DNA of 64,000 nucleotides, taken from contig NZ_MJIL01000053.1 of the NCBI RefSeq assembly GCF_001939735.1, positions 103,427 to 167,426 of the forward strand, written 5' to 3'. The position numbers and the translations under genes were made by a program. How positions within the stretch are numbered: the stretch's first letter is position 1; every line of letters begins with the position of its first letter. Below, piece by piece: positions 37,047 to 46,785 of this stretch. The notes under the pieces were generated by a model. The model was not told the origin of the DNA. It was given only the letters and a program-made list of their open reading frames with translations, and did not search any database. This DNA is from Photobacterium proteolyticum. Lineage in GTDB: Bacteria; Pseudomonadota; Gammaproteobacteria; Enterobacterales; Vibrionaceae.

Positions 37047-37721
37047 TTATAGCCAATTTCGTTCAGCGAAAGAAACTATCTCCCCATCGCCAACAACAAA
37101 ATGATCTAGGATGCGAATATCGACCAAGGCCAGCGCATCGCTGATTCTTCGTGTAATTCGACGGTCTGCCTGACTCGGCTCTGCTACGCCTGACGGGTGA
37201 TTATGCGCTAAAATGAGCGCGGCTGCATTAAGTTCCAGTGATCTTTTTACAACTTCCCGTGGATAAACGCTTGCAGCATCGATTGTCCCCTCAAAAAGGA
37301 CCTCGCCGGTCAGCACCCGATGCTGGTTATCCAAAAACAGCACATAAAATGCCTCACGATGTCTGTCCCGCAACTTCTGGCTCAGGTAACGACGTGTATG
37401 CGCCGGGCTGGTCAGGGCATCCTCTCTCTTCAGTGTTTCTTCAAAATGCCGGTGACTCATCGCCAATACAGCCTGAAGCAAGGCATACTTCGCCGGTCCC
37501 AATCCTTTATGTCGACAAAACTCCTCCTTACTTGCCGCCAACAAGGCCCGTAGCGAACCAAACTGATCCAGCAGCGATGTCGCCAGTTCGATAGCATTCA
37601 TCCCGGCAATGCCGGTCCGCAGGAAAATAGCCAGCAGCTCGGCATCCGTTAAGGCTTCCGGACCGTGCGACAATAGCTTTTCCCGCGGGCGGGAAGCCGG
37701 GGGTAATTGCTTCAAAGACAT
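37047..37721 (-). CDS. radC: RadC/JAB-domain protein
   Basis: The 224-residue protein has an N-terminal helix-hairpin-helix segment (about 1-100, with [13 protein letters not shown]) and a C-terminal JAMM metal site: [11 protein letters not shown], then HNHPSG near residue 173 and a later Asp. Family members were once linked to DNA repair, but the molecular role is unsettled. It is divergent from coaBC and upstream of rpmBG, the normal gamma-proteobacterial order. Confidence 0.93.
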   Translation of the reverse strand: MSLKQLPPASRPREKLLSHGPEALTDAELLAIFLRTGIAGMNAIELATSLLDQFGSLRALLAASKEEFCRHKGLGPAKYALLQAVLAMSHRHFEETLKREDALTSPAHTRRYLSQKLRDRHREAFYVLFLDNQHRVLTGEVLFEGTIDAASVYPREVVKRSLELNAAALILAHNHPSGVAEPSQADRRITRRISDALALVDIRILDHFVVGDGEIVSFAERNWL

Positions 37722-37930
37722 AAGCCCTCCAATCTATTGCTACAGAAAAGGGCTTTGCAGACATCAAAACAAGAGCCTCATATGGCTTGTGAGAAAACCT
37801 TCGCAAAAATATCCTCGGCTTGCATTACACCCCGCCGCCGGTTGTAGCTTGATCTCTAACGGTGAATCTCACGGCCTTTGGTGCTATCTTGTTGGCCTGA
37901 TTGAATTGGCTCACAGAGACAGGCAGAACA

Positions 37931-39145
37931 ATGGAAACACTGGCAGGAAAAAAAATACTTCTGGGGATCAGCGGCGGCATTGCTGCTTATAAATGCGCAG
38001 AGCTGACGCGCCGCTTGATAGAGCGCGGCGCCGAGGTGCGAGTCGTGATGACCCAATCTGCCCAAGAGTTTATTACTCCGCTCACCATGCAGGCAGTCTC
38101 GGGAAATCCTGTCTCTGATAGCCTTTTCGACCCTGCCGCCGAGGCCTCTATGGGGCATATCGAACTGGCCAAATGGGCCGACTTGGTCCTGCTGGCACCG
38201 GCAACTGCCGACCTGATTGCCCGCATCGCTGTCGGTATGGGCAATGATCTGCTCAGCACCCTGTGTCTGGCCACGGACTCGCCGATTGCCGTTGCCCCGG
38301 CGATGAACCAGCAGATGTACAGCAATATTGCTACCCAGGAAAACCTGACCACCCTGGCACGACGCAGCTTCCACATCTGGGGGCCAGCCAGCGGCGAACA
38401 GGCCTGTGGCGATGTCGGCCCGGGACGCATGCTCGAGCCGATGGATCTGGTTCACTGTGCCGAGGAGTTCTTTCAGCCTGCCGATTTAAGCAATATCAAG
38501 ATTGCTATCACCGCCGGTCCAACCCGGGAAGCCATCGATCCGGTTCGCTACCTGACCAACCACAGCTCGGGCAAAATGGGTTACGCCATTGCCGAAGCGG
38601 CCGCCAAGCGCGGCGCACACGTCACCCTGATCAGTGGCCCGGTCAATCTGGCTACCCCTGCGGGCGTCGAGCGTATCGATACCGACAGCGCCGAGCAGAT
38701 GCACCAGGCGGCGATGGACGCGGCAACCAGCCACGATATTTTCATCTCCTGTGCTGCCGTAGCCGATTTTCGTCCGGCAGAGATCGCCTCTCAGAAAATG
38801 AAGAAAAAGTCCGGTGAAGACGAAATGGTGCTTCGACTGGTCAAAAATCCGGATATTGTTGCCAGCGTTGCAGCTCTGGCACAACACCGTCCCTTCACCG
38901 TCGGCTTCGCCGCAGAAACCCAGGACGTAGAGCAATACGCCCGCGGTAAACTAAGCCGCAAAAACTTAGATTTAATTTGTGCCAATGATGTCTCCCAGCA
39001 AGGCCTGGGGTTTAACAGCGACAGCAATGCCCTGCACCTGTACTGGCCAGATGGCGACAAAGCGCTACCCCTGGCATCAAAGCATGACCTCGGCCAGCAG
39101 TTGATCAGCGAAATCATTGACCTGTTTAAAAAGAAGCAGAACTAA
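37931..39145 (+). CDS. coaBC: bifunctional phosphopantothenoylcysteine synthetase/decarboxylase
   Basis: This enzyme carries two steps of CoA synthesis: CTP-dependent ligation of cysteine to phosphopantothenate, then flavin-dependent decarboxylation. The 404-residue protein (E. coli 406) has the CoaC half with [18 protein letters not shown] and catalytic CGDVGPGRM. The CoaB half begins near residue 190 with [15 protein letters not shown] and includes AAVADF. I use the ATG at 37931; ten upstream codons are unsupported. dut begins 10 bp after its stop. Confidence 0.96.
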   Translation: METLAGKKILLGISGGIAAYKCAELTRRLIERGAEVRVVMTQSAQEFITPLTMQAVSGNPVSDSLFDPAAEASMGHIELAKWADLVLLAPATADLIARIAVGMGNDLLSTLCLATDSPIAVAPAMNQQMYSNIATQENLTTLARRSFHIWGPASGEQACGDVGPGRMLEPMDLVHCAEEFFQPADLSNIKIAITAGPTREAIDPVRYLTNHSSGKMGYAIAEAAAKRGAHVTLISGPVNLATPAGVERIDTDSAEQMHQAAMDAATSHDIFISCAAVADFRPAEIASQKMKKKSGEDEMVLRLVKNPDIVASVAALAQHRPFTVGFAAETQDVEQYARGKLSRKNLDLICANDVSQQGLGFNSDSNALHLYWPDGDKALPLASKHDLGQQLISEIIDLFKKKQN

Positions 39146-39155
39146 GAGAGCAAGC

Positions 39156-39611
39156 ATGAAGAACATTGACCTGAAAATCCTCGACCCGCGCGTCGGTAAT
39201 GAATTTCCGCTTCCAGCCTACGCGACAGAAGGATCGGCCGGCCTCGACCTCCGTGCCTGCCTGGATGAAGCCCTGACCGTCGAGCCCGGCCAAACGCATC
39301 TGATCCCGACAGGCGTCGCTATCCACATTGCCGATCCGGGCCTGGCGGCTACCATTCTGCCTCGCTCTGGCCTGGGCCATAAGCACGGTATCGTACTGGG
39401 TAACCTGGTCGGGCTTATCGATTCGGATTATCAGGGCCAGTTGATGGTATCGGTGTGGAACCGCGGCCACAGCACCTTTAGTATCGAGCCGGGCGATCGT
39501 ATTGCCCAGCTGGTCTTTGTCCCTGTGGTACAGGCTGATTTCAACATAGTGTCGGACTTCGATGCCAGCGACCGCGGCGAAGGCGGATTCGGTCACTCCG
39601 GCCGCCAGTAA
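39156..39611 (+). CDS. dut: deoxyuridine 5'-triphosphate nucleotidohydrolase
   Basis: This trimeric dUTPase hydrolyses dUTP to dUMP and pyrophosphate, keeping uracil out of DNA. The 151-residue protein has all five motifs: [37 protein letters not shown] and the mobile C-terminal GEGGFGHSG. The start at 39156 is set by GAGAGC and family length. It is co-oriented with coaBC, as in E. coli. Confidence 0.97.
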   Translation: MKNIDLKILDPRVGNEFPLPAYATEGSAGLDLRACLDEALTVEPGQTHLIPTGVAIHIADPGLAATILPRSGLGHKHGIVLGNLVGLIDSDYQGQLMVSVWNRGHSTFSIEPGDRIAQLVFVPVVQADFNIVSDFDASDRGEGGFGHSGRQ

Positions 39612-39676
39612 GTACGCTCCGGCAGTTCGCCCTCTTCTCGCGACTGATGGCGAATTAGTCGAAACAGATCAAATAT

Positions 39677-39707
39677 AAAGCTCGCCGCTTCAGGTTGAGC
39701 TTTTTTT
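39677..39707 (+). terminator. dut terminator
   Basis: Stem AAAGCTC/GAGCTTT (39677-39683 with 39697-39703), 13-base loop and a seven-T run. Confidence 0.75.
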
Positions 39708-39835
39708 GCCGATAAAGAGATCAGTATCTAACGCCAGCGCTTTTCACGGCGCGGCTGCATCGCTAAGATAAGCGGGTTTGATCGGCAGGTTAGCGCTGTC
39801 GGCAACAAACTCATTTCGAAAAGGAACGGTTATTC

Positions 39836-40426
39836 ATGGCTGGCAATAAAAAAAACAATCGCCGCGAAGAAATTTTGCAAGCGCTGGCGCAAATGCTGGA
39901 GTCTGCCCAGGGCAGTCAACGCATTACCACCGCCAAGCTGGCAGCACAGGTTGGTGTTTCAGAAGCCGCCCTGTACCGCCATTTCCCGAGCAAGGCACGG
40001 ATGTTCGAAGGACTGATTGAATTTATCGAAGACTCAATCACCACCCGCATCAATCGCATCCTCGATGACGAGAAGGACACCCTTAACCGCCTGCGCATGG
40101 TCCTACAATTAATCCTCGGTTTTGCCGAACGCAATCCCGGCCTGACCCGTATTATGACCGGCCATGCCCTGATGTTCGAACAAGACCGCCTTCAGGCTCG
40201 GATCAACCAGCTGTTCGAGCGTATCGAAACCCAACTTCGCCAAATCCTGCGCGAGCGCAAGCTGCGTGAAGGCAAGGGCTTCCCTGTCGATGAAAGCATC
40301 CTGGCTGCACAGCTACTGGGCCAGGTAGAAGGCAGCCTCAATCGCTTCGTCCGTTCAAACTTCAAGTACAAGCCGACCGAGAGCTTTGACGACTACTGGC
40401 GACTGCTAAGTGCAGAACTAGGTTAA
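39836..40426 (+). CDS. slmA: nucleoid occlusion factor SlmA
   Basis: This TetR-fold protein binds sites scattered over the chromosome and blocks FtsZ ring assembly over the nucleoid. The 196-residue product begins [20 protein letters not shown] and has the [25 protein letters not shown]. Length and position (coaBC-dut-slmA-pyrE) match E. coli. A good terminator follows. Confidence 0.96.
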   Translation: MAGNKKNNRREEILQALAQMLESAQGSQRITTAKLAAQVGVSEAALYRHFPSKARMFEGLIEFIEDSITTRINRILDDEKDTLNRLRMVLQLILGFAERNPGLTRIMTGHALMFEQDRLQARINQLFERIETQLRQILRERKLREGKGFPVDESILAAQLLGQVEGSLNRFVRSNFKYKPTESFDDYWRLLSAELG

Positions 40427-40462
40427 GTCCAGAGCCGAGTTCAGAGGCGCAAGTTTCGAGAT

Positions 40463-40498
40463 AAAAAAGCGAAAGGCAGATACCTCTCGCTTTTTTTG
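40463..40498 (+). terminator. slmA terminator
   Basis: A-rich stem AAAAAGCGA/TCGCTTTTT with an inner AGG/CCT pair, ending in seven T. Confidence 0.85.
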
Positions 40499-40538
40499 TT
40501 TATACGACCACTGCAAACTCAATAGTACGCAATTTTTG

Positions 40539-40606
40539 CTCCTCCCACTTTTCAAGGGGGAGGCCGGGAGGGGGTTGATCTTTACCCCACCCTAACCCTC
40601 TATTAC
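40539..40606. repeat. C-rich palindromic repeat between slmA and pyrE
   Basis: CCTCCCAC/GGGGGAGG (40541-40548 with about 40556-40563) is followed by CCCCACCCTAACCCTC. This style of C-rich palindrome resembles intergenic REP-like repeats. Read on the minus strand it is followed by a short T-run and could end pyrE transcription. A second copy is not visible in this window. Confidence 0.4.
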
Positions 40607-41244
40607 ACACCGTACTCAGCACGGTATGCCTTCACCGCCTCAAGGTGCGTTTCCATGCCATCCTGCTCTTCCAGGTAGCTCACCACATCACCCAGCGACA
40701 CAATAGAAATCACCGCACAGCCGAAATCGCGCTCAACTTCCTGGATCGCCGACAGCTCACCCTTGCCTTTTTCCTGACGGTCAATCGCCACCAGTACACC
40801 AGCCAGATCGGCACCGTTGGCCTTGATAATCTCCATCGATTCACGAATCGCCGTGCCTGCCGTGATCACATCGTCAACCAGCATAATACGGCCTTCCAGT
40901 GCGCTGCCGACCAGGTTGCCGCCCTCACCGTGTGCTTTGGCCTCTTTGCGGTTGAAGCAATAAGGCGTATCGACATCATGGTGATCAGCCAGCGCAACCG
41001 CGGTGGTTGTAGCAATCGGGATCCCCTTGTACGCAGGGCCAAACAGCACATCATACTCGATGCCTGCATCCACCAAAGCTTCAGCGTAAAAACGGCCCAG
41101 ACGTGCAAGATCACGACCTGTATTGAACAGACCCGCATTAAAAAAGTACGGGCTCTTACGGCCAGATTTCAGAGTAAACTCACCAAACTTAAGAACACCT
41201 TTTTCCAGGGCGAATTCGATGAACTGACGCTGATATGCTTTCAT
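40603..41244 (-). CDS. pyrE: orotate phosphoribosyltransferase
   Basis: This enzyme couples orotate to PRPP, giving OMP in pyrimidine synthesis. The 213-residue protein equals E. coli PyrE. It has [30 protein letters not shown] and the PRPP-binding [13 protein letters not shown]. It follows rph on the same strand, with an intrinsic terminator between them suited to UTP-sensitive attenuation. Confidence 0.97.
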   Translation of the reverse strand: MKAYQRQFIEFALEKGVLKFGEFTLKSGRKSPYFFNAGLFNTGRDLARLGRFYAEALVDAGIEYDVLFGPAYKGIPIATTTAVALADHHDVDTPYCFNRKEAKAHGEGGNLVGSALEGRIMLVDDVITAGTAIRESMEIIKANGADLAGVLVAIDRQEKGKGELSAIQEVERDFGCAVISIVSLGDVVSYLEEQDGMETHLEAVKAYRAEYGV

Positions 41245-41325
41245 GGTTTCTCCTATCTATAATCGGTATTTGTACTGTTACACAAAGTCCAAACCTGGCA
41301 GATTCACTCTCTCACCAAAATTTAG

Positions 41326-41357
41326 ACAAAAAAAAGCGGCTCCAACAGGAACCGCTT
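41326..41357 (-). promoter_or_regulatory. rph-pyrE intercistronic terminator (candidate pyrE attenuator)
   Basis: On the minus strand stem AAGCGGTTCC/GGAGCCGCTT (one G.U or mismatch) ends in a run of eight T, about 82 nt before pyrE. In E. coli the rph-pyrE spacer carries an attenuator that responds to UTP through coupling of rph translation to transcription. The position and form agree, but the leader details have not been tested. Confidence 0.7.
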
Positions 41358-41362
41358 CAAAA

Positions 41363-42079
41363 TCAATTTTCCAACGCTCGCTTCTGAACGCTGATAATGT
41401 CGTCAATGCCGGACTTGGCCAGCGCCAGCATTGCCAGCAACTCTTCGTGGCTGAAGGCCTCGCCCTCCGCCGTGCCCTGGATTTCGATCATCTTGCCTTC
41501 TTCGGTCATCACCACGTTCATGTCGGTTTCGGCAGCAGAGTCTTCGACATATTCAAGATCGCAAATCGGCTCGCCGTTATAGATACCAACCGACACAGCG
41601 GCAACCATTCCCTTCAGCGGGCTTTCCTTCAGCAGGCCTTTCTCGATCATGTAGTTGATGGCATCAACCAAAGCAACCATCGCACCGGTAATAGAAGCCG
41701 TACGGGTACCGCCGTCAGCCTGGATAACATCACAATCAACAGTGATCATCTGTTCGCCAAGGGCTTCCAGGTCTACCGCCGCACGCAGGCTACGTGCTAT
41801 CAGGCGCTGAATTTCCATGGTACGACCGCCTTGCTTGCCGCTGGCCGCTTCACGGCGGTTACGCGAATGGGTTGCACGTGGCAGCATGCCGTATTCAGCC
41901 GTCACCCAGCCCTGTCCCTTGCCTTTGAGCCAGCGCGGTACATTCTCTTCAACACTTGCTGTACAAATCACTTTGGTATCGCCGAACTCGACTAATACCG
42001 AGCCTTCCGCATGAGCTGTGAAGTTACGGGTGATCGTAATTGGACGTACTTGACTGGTGCTTCTTCCGCTTGGACGCAT
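41363..42079 (-). CDS. rph: ribonuclease PH
   Basis: This phosphorolytic 3'-exoribonuclease trims tRNA precursors. The 238-residue protein is full-length (unlike the frameshifted E. coli K-12 gene). It starts [14 protein letters not shown] and has [34 protein letters not shown], with residues about 70-105 holding the phosphate site, and [13 protein letters not shown]. Its translation up to the stop, 5 bp before the attenuator stem, fits the role of leader for pyrE. Confidence 0.97.
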   Translation of the reverse strand: MRPSGRSTSQVRPITITRNFTAHAEGSVLVEFGDTKVICTASVEENVPRWLKGKGQGWVTAEYGMLPRATHSRNRREAASGKQGGRTMEIQRLIARSLRAAVDLEALGEQMITVDCDVIQADGGTRTASITGAMVALVDAINYMIEKGLLKESPLKGMVAAVSVGIYNGEPICDLEYVEDSAAETDMNVVMTEEGKMIEIQGTAEGEAFSHEELLAMLALAKSGIDDIISVQKRALEN

Positions 42080-42333
42080 CGGGACCTTACCTTTAGCTGG
42101 GCTATATTAACCGGCGATTATAGCCAGTTCTCAGGCGCAGTGCACGTGAATCCCGATTCCGCTCTGTTGCCCACACAGTCATACCACCGCACTTCATTTC
42201 TTTTGTCCTGGATGGTGAGTATAATCAACACTATCCGGTAACTACGCACCGACGTTTTCTATTTCGCTTCCGGCCGCAGCGCCGTAAGCCAAATAAGTAG
42301 TTACATCCATCACCTTAAAAGGGCCATCAGCCA

Positions 42334-43197
42334 ATGATCCATAGCATGACCGCCTATGCCCGTCGCGAAGTAAAAGGCGACTGGGGCACTGCCGTTTGGG
42401 AAATTCGTTCTGTTAACCAGCGTTATCTGGAAACCTACCTTCGTATGCCTGAACAGTTCCGCAGCTTAGAACCTGTACTGCGCGAGCGATTCCGCAAGCG
42501 CCTGGCCCGCGGAAAGGTAGAATGCAACCTGCGCTTTGAAGCCAACACCGCCGCCAGTAACGAGCTGAGCATCAACGAGGAGCTGGCCAAGCAGGTGATC
42601 AAGGCGGCCAAGTGGGTCAAGGATACCTCCGGCGAAGGCAGTATCGGTCCGTTCCAGGTCCTGAATTGGCCGGGCGTAATGGAAGCACCAGAGCAAGACC
42701 TGGATGCCATCAACAAAGACTTGCTGGCAGGGTTTGACGAAGCCATCAATGACTTTATCGCGGCACGCGCCAGCGAAGGCAAGAACATGAAGGACCTGAT
42801 TGACCAGCGTCTGGAAGCCATCGCCGTTGAAGCAGCCAAAGTGCGTGAGCAGATGCCCGAGATCATCAACTGGCAGCGTGAGCGCCTGATGAGTCGCTTT
42901 GAAGAAGCCAAGGTCGAGCTGGACCCGGGCCGTGTCGAACAGGAACTGATCCTGATGGCACAAAAGAGCGATGTCGCCGAAGAGCTGGACCGCCTTGACT
43001 CCCATGTCAAAGAAACCCAGAAAATCATGAAAAAAGGCGGGGCCTGCGGTCGTCGTCTCGATTTTATGATGCAGGAGTTCAACCGCGAGTCGAACACCCT
43101 GGCCTCTAAGTCAATCAGCACCGATGTCACCGCTTCTGCGGTCGAGCTAAAGGTCCTGATCGAACAGATGCGCGAGCAGATCCAGAACATAGAGTAA
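42334..43197 (+). CDS. yicC: YicC-family endoribonuclease (island-interrupted 3' end)
   Basis: The 287-residue protein begins MIHSMTAYARRE and ends REQIQNIE, both typical of YicC, recently described as an endoribonuclease acting on small RNAs. Its last 20 bases (43178-43197) are repeated at 55935-55954 with one change. The coding end has therefore been rebuilt by island insertion without altering the protein (ATA for ATC, both Ile). The native terminator is now 12.8 kb away. Confidence 0.95.
   Translation: MIHSMTAYARREVKGDWGTAVWEIRSVNQRYLETYLRMPEQFRSLEPVLRERFRKRLARGKVECNLRFEANTAASNELSINEELAKQVIKAAKWVKDTSGEGSIGPFQVLNWPGVMEAPEQDLDAINKDLLAGFDEAINDFIAARASEGKNMKDLIDQRLEAIAVEAAKVREQMPEIINWQRERLMSRFEEAKVELDPGRVEQELILMAQKSDVAEELDRLDSHVKETQKIMKKGGACGRRLDFMMQEFNRESNTLASKSISTDVTASAVELKVLIEQMREQIQNIE
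43178..43197 (+). repeat. attL-type direct repeat
   Basis: Last 20 bases of yicC; differs from the copy at 55935 only at position 14 (A here, C there). Confidence 0.9.
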
Positions 43198-43287
43198 AGT
43201 CCCACAAGGTTCTAACACGCCCATAACTCGAATAAAAAACAACAAGTTATGGGCAAAACCTTTCCTACTGAGTCCTAACAAACCCTA

Positions 43288-43374
43288 TTACTACCCAAAA
43301 ACTTCGGGGAGTAAAACGGGTAGACACCCCTCAAAATTCTTTCCAAATCAGCAAGACCACCACTTTACTACCCA
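43288..43374. promoter_or_regulatory. candidate integrase arm sites, left end
   Basis: TTACTACCCA occurs at 43288-43297 and 43365-43374, with an inverted GGGTAG at 43318-43323. The same decamer in inverted orientation is at the right end (55852-55861). Repeats of this kind flanking a tyrosine-integrase core site are typical of arm-type binding sites. Confidence 0.55.
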
Positions 43375-43425
43375 CCACTATCAGAGCTACTATTGGTATA
43401 TCTTCTTTTTAATCAGCGTAGCGGT

Positions 43426-44640
43426 ATGGGAAAACTAAAGGTAAACCAAGTTAAGTCTTTGGTTAGTAACAATAAAGTTGGCCGTCATAGTGATGGTAAT
43501 GGCTTATACCTGATGATCCCTAAGTCTGGTCAAGCTTATTGGATGCTCAGATATACGATTATGGGTAAACGCCGTGAGATGACCATCGACAAAGTTAAGC
43601 ACCTTTCTTTAGCCGATGCCCGATACAAGGCAATGGAACTAAAGAAGAAAGTAAGTAACGAAGAAGATCCGCTAGCGGAGCGCAAACAGCACCAAGCCAT
43701 AACTATCAAGCTGGTCGATCACCTATATGAAGACTGGTATGCCGATTTAGCGACAAGACTGAAGCATCCCAACATCCCAAAGAGAATCTATCAACGAGAT
43801 ATCGGCCCGATTATTGGAAGAAAGAAAATCAATTCCGTATCTCCCCTTGATATCCGGACAATCATCCGAGGTGTTGCAAATAGTGGACGACCAACCGTTG
43901 CCAATGACACGCTAATGTATTGCAAACAACTGTTTAACCACGGAATTAAGCTAGGCTTAAGTGAGAATAATCCAGCATCAGCATTTTCTGTGAATGATGC
44001 GGGTGGTGTAGAAGAGAGTCGGGATCGAGCACTTTCTCTTGATGAGATTCAGAAAACCTTTGAAGTTTTCCAAGAGAACTTGCCAAGTTTTGGACGGGAC
44101 AACTACTTAGCTTGCGCACTGCTGCTTTCTCTTGGTATTCGTAAGACAGAGCTGACGGAAGCTAAATGGTCTGAGTTTGATCTGAGCAACGCACTGTGGC
44201 ATTTGCCTGATGAAAGAGCGAAGAGAGGTACAGGAATAACCATACCACTGACTGATCAGGTAGTTGCATGGCTTGAGGAGCTGCGTATCAGAGCGTGTGG
44301 TTCTGAATACCTGTTTCCTGCTAGAAGAGCAAGCAAACTACCTCATATGGGGAAAGATACCCTAAACAGAGCAATCTCTAAGCTCTTCGGACGAGAGCCC
44401 GGACGAAAAGTACAGCCACCTAACAAAATGGGAGATATTGAGCATTTTACCATCCATGATCTAAGGAGAACCTTCAGAACTCACCTCTCTATTTGTGGTG
44501 TTCCTTACCATATCGGGGAAAGATGCTTGAATCATCAGCTTGGTAAGCTGATTGAGACTTATGACACCCATGATTATCTTAATGAAAGAAAGGAAGCACT
44601 GAATAAGCTTTCAGCAGTGCTTAAAGAGTATATATCTTAA
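43426..44640 (+). CDS. int: tyrosine-type integrase (P4/DUF4102-type)
   Basis: This enzyme carries out site-specific integration and excision of the island. The 404-residue protein has the N-terminal arm-binding domain (DGNGLYLMI, YTIMGKRREMTI, LSLADARYKA) and a C-terminal catalytic domain. The first arginine is in LGIRKTELTEAKW, then HDLRRTFRTHL, a late histidine in CLNHQ, and the probable nucleophile tyrosine in ETYDTHDYL. I start at the ATG at 43426; a TTG further upstream (43393) is possible. It is adjacent to attL and points into the island. Confidence 0.92.
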   Translation: MGKLKVNQVKSLVSNNKVGRHSDGNGLYLMIPKSGQAYWMLRYTIMGKRREMTIDKVKHLSLADARYKAMELKKKVSNEEDPLAERKQHQAITIKLVDHLYEDWYADLATRLKHPNIPKRIYQRDIGPIIGRKKINSVSPLDIRTIIRGVANSGRPTVANDTLMYCKQLFNHGIKLGLSENNPASAFSVNDAGGVEESRDRALSLDEIQKTFEVFQENLPSFGRDNYLACALLLSLGIRKTELTEAKWSEFDLSNALWHLPDERAKRGTGITIPLTDQVVAWLEELRIRACGSEYLFPARRASKLPHMGKDTLNRAISKLFGREPGRKVQPPNKMGDIEHFTIHDLRRTFRTHLSICGVPYHIGERCLNHQLGKLIETYDTHDYLNERKEALNKLSAVLKEYIS

Positions 44641-44986
44641 AACACCGCCAGAATTATTGTGATGGATAAATCGGTTCTGCCCCTTTCTTATTTAGAGCAG
44701 GAGCTCTTCACTAAACAAGCATAATCATATTGATCGATATTTTCTAATGTTAAAGCTCATATGCAGACGGTTTATGGAGGTTTACATGTGGTGAGCAAAA
44801 TAATATTTCGGTAACTTACTAGACAAAGGGATAACTCTCTTACCCAGATTCAGTTTTTACTCGTTCGTATCAATTTATACTTTCAGCTATAAGAACATTC
44901 ACTCATTTCTTATCAACTGCTTACCCAAAAGTTCCTATTGATAGCCAAACTAAATGTTGACCAGTAACACTTAAAAGGAGGTCAAT

Positions 44987-45228
44987 ATGAGAATGTCCTC
45001 TTTAGGCAGATGTAGTGGCATAAAAAGGCCATACAAGCTAAAAGAAATCTGGCGAATCAGAACTAGACTTGAGATTGAAAGCAACCTATCAGCGACTCAT
45101 TCTATCGATCAATTATTAGAAATTGCGCTGTAAAACTTGGAATTAATGCGGACTAGCATGGTACTCATTCCATGCGCCAAATCAAAGCGAGTACGATATT
45201 ATTTAGCTTAATGCTCAACTGTCGGGCT
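44987..45228 (+). pseudogene. remnant of a second tyrosine recombinase
   Basis: A 48-codon ORF with a perfect AAGGAGG ribosome site begins MRMSSLGRCSG and contains YKLKEIWRIRTRLEIE. This matches the N terminus of a family of ~200-residue integrases that typically read KPKEIWAIRVRLQL. In another frame, 45130-45228 reads LGINAD-stop-HGTHSMRQIKAS, matching that family's catalytic YGTHSMRRTKA box. The middle ~130 residues are missing, so this is an internally deleted, frameshifted fossil. Family recognition is from memory of the motif. Confidence 0.65.
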
Positions 45229-45433
45229 AATGGTATGAGCCGTACACTTATCTTCGTCAAGTTCTTACTAGTTGCCTCAACGTGAAGAAAATGCCGATCT
45301 TAGTGACCTGTGATTCTGTAGCAAAATACTTCATCAAGGTTACTGTGGGCCGAAATACCTGCTTATAGAAAGGTCATTCAGTTGGTCAGCCGAGAAACAG
45401 AGCTTCTGATCGAGAACTTGTCTTCATAACATA

Positions 45434-45465
45434 AAAATCCGAGTGCTGAGAAACACTCGGATTTT
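45434..45465. terminator. bidirectional terminator downstream of dsdC
   Basis: Perfect 12-bp stem AAAATCCGAGTG/CACTCGGATTTT (45434-45445 with 45454-45465). Confidence 0.9.
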
Positions 45466-45544
45466 GACAGCTTCTAAGGATCGTTCAGCCGACTTATTGC
45501 TTAAATGATCATCATTAGCCAACAATGGTGAACTTTTATTTGAA

Positions 45545-46498
45545 TCAAAGGTTAACGTTGTCTTCTCGTGCTTTTTCAATAAGCCACTCAACAAACACCT
45601 TAACTCTTGGGCTCTGGTTTATGTACGGGGTAATAGCGTAGTAGTCGTGCTTACAATCAAGTTCTAGGTCAGGGAATGGCTTAACCAAAATACCGCTTTC
45701 AATGTGCTTATCTATCAATCTTCGGCGTCCAATAGCCACGCCACCATGATTTATTGCTGAAATGATCGATAGGTCTGAACGGTCAAAGCCAACTTTACGA
45801 CAATCATCCAACCAATCTATACCAAATGATTTGGCCCAAAACGACCATTCACTGAACTCGGACTTGTAATCCCAAGCCTGCTTGTCGTAAAGCAAAGTGC
45901 AGTTAGCAAGTGCGTCAACGCGGCCTGTTAGTTCGTGATCTTCCGCATATTGAGGGCTACACACAGCGACAATTGATTCGCCCATTAGCTTTTCGTAATG
46001 GATGCCTTCGGGGTTATTGTCGTCATAGTAGATAGCAACATCAACGTTGTACTTGTTGAAGTTTATGTACTCATTCCCCGTAAGAATGTTTAGGTCTATC
46101 AGTGGATACTTCTTGTAGAAGTCAGTTAGTTTAGGAACGAGCCAGCACTGAGCAATGGATGGTCGGGAGTATATGGACAGTTTGCCAGACAACTCGCTGC
46201 TTTTGATTTCACCAATCTCTTGGTTTATTGCTCGCAGCGAAGAATACAACGAAGAATAAACGCGCTCCCCTTCGCTGGTGAGTTTTATCTTTCGGTGGTA
46301 TCGATGGAAAAGCTTAAATCCAAGCTCTTCTTCAAGAATATTGATCCGGTGGCTAATTGCGCTAGGAGTTAGAGAAAGTTCCTCTGCAGCCAGTGAGAAT
46401 GACTGGTGACGGGCGGCAGCCTCAAAAGTATGAAGCTTTGATAGTTGGTGGCTGCTTACTGCCCAATCTTTGGTTAGGTTATTGTTGTTTGTGTACAT
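45545..46498 (-). CDS. dsdC: DsdC-like LysR regulator of D-serine catabolism
   Basis: The 317-residue LysR protein has an N-terminal HTH preceded by HQLSKLHTFEAAARHQSFSLAAEELSLTPSAISHRI, across residues 17-52, which closely parallels E. coli DsdC. SGKLSIYSRPSIAQCWLVP begins the effector domain, and GFDRSDLSIISAINH is also DsdC-like. It is divergent from dsdA with a 287-bp gap, the classical layout for a D-serine-activated promoter. Confidence 0.9.
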   Translation of the reverse strand: MYTNNNNLTKDWAVSSHQLSKLHTFEAAARHQSFSLAAEELSLTPSAISHRINILEEELGFKLFHRYHRKIKLTSEGERVYSSLYSSLRAINQEIGEIKSSELSGKLSIYSRPSIAQCWLVPKLTDFYKKYPLIDLNILTGNEYINFNKYNVDVAIYYDDNNPEGIHYEKLMGESIVAVCSPQYAEDHELTGRVDALANCTLLYDKQAWDYKSEFSEWSFWAKSFGIDWLDDCRKVGFDRSDLSIISAINHGGVAIGRRRLIDKHIESGILVKPFPDLELDCKHDYYAITPYINQSPRVKVFVEWLIEKAREDNVNL

Positions 46499-46785
46499 GG
46501 TAGATGCGTCGTGAAAGTGCCAATTTAGTGGCGAGCAAGAATACTACCAGCAATAGTCAGAAACACGCAAAATGCTCAAGTTCTGACAAAAAAGGTCAAT
46601 AAAGACAAAAAAGTGTGAAGTTAGCTCCTTCTTGTTTCAATCCAGCTCAACTTAGTTGTGAGTTTTGATCGTTTGACCGCTCCGCCGGATAACCGGAAAA
46701 TTACACCCCATAGCAAACTCCAAAAGTTGCTTCACAACTTGATATACAGCCTTGCTCCTTAATCACAAACACAAAAGAGATAGAA

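Larger units (their letters stand above)
44641..45544. other. degenerate region after int
   Basis: This ~900-bp stretch has no intact gene. It contains a decayed recombinase (44987-45228), unassigned sequence and a bidirectional terminator (45434-45465) that ends the dsdC transcript. Confidence 0.6.

Noticed and set aside
40645..41262. 205-codon frame antisense to pyrE
   Set aside because: Shadow ORF of pyrE, without a ribosome site or known domain.
43393..43425. Earlier TTG start of the integrase
   Set aside because: It adds eleven residues outside the DUF4102 domain; kept only as an alternative.
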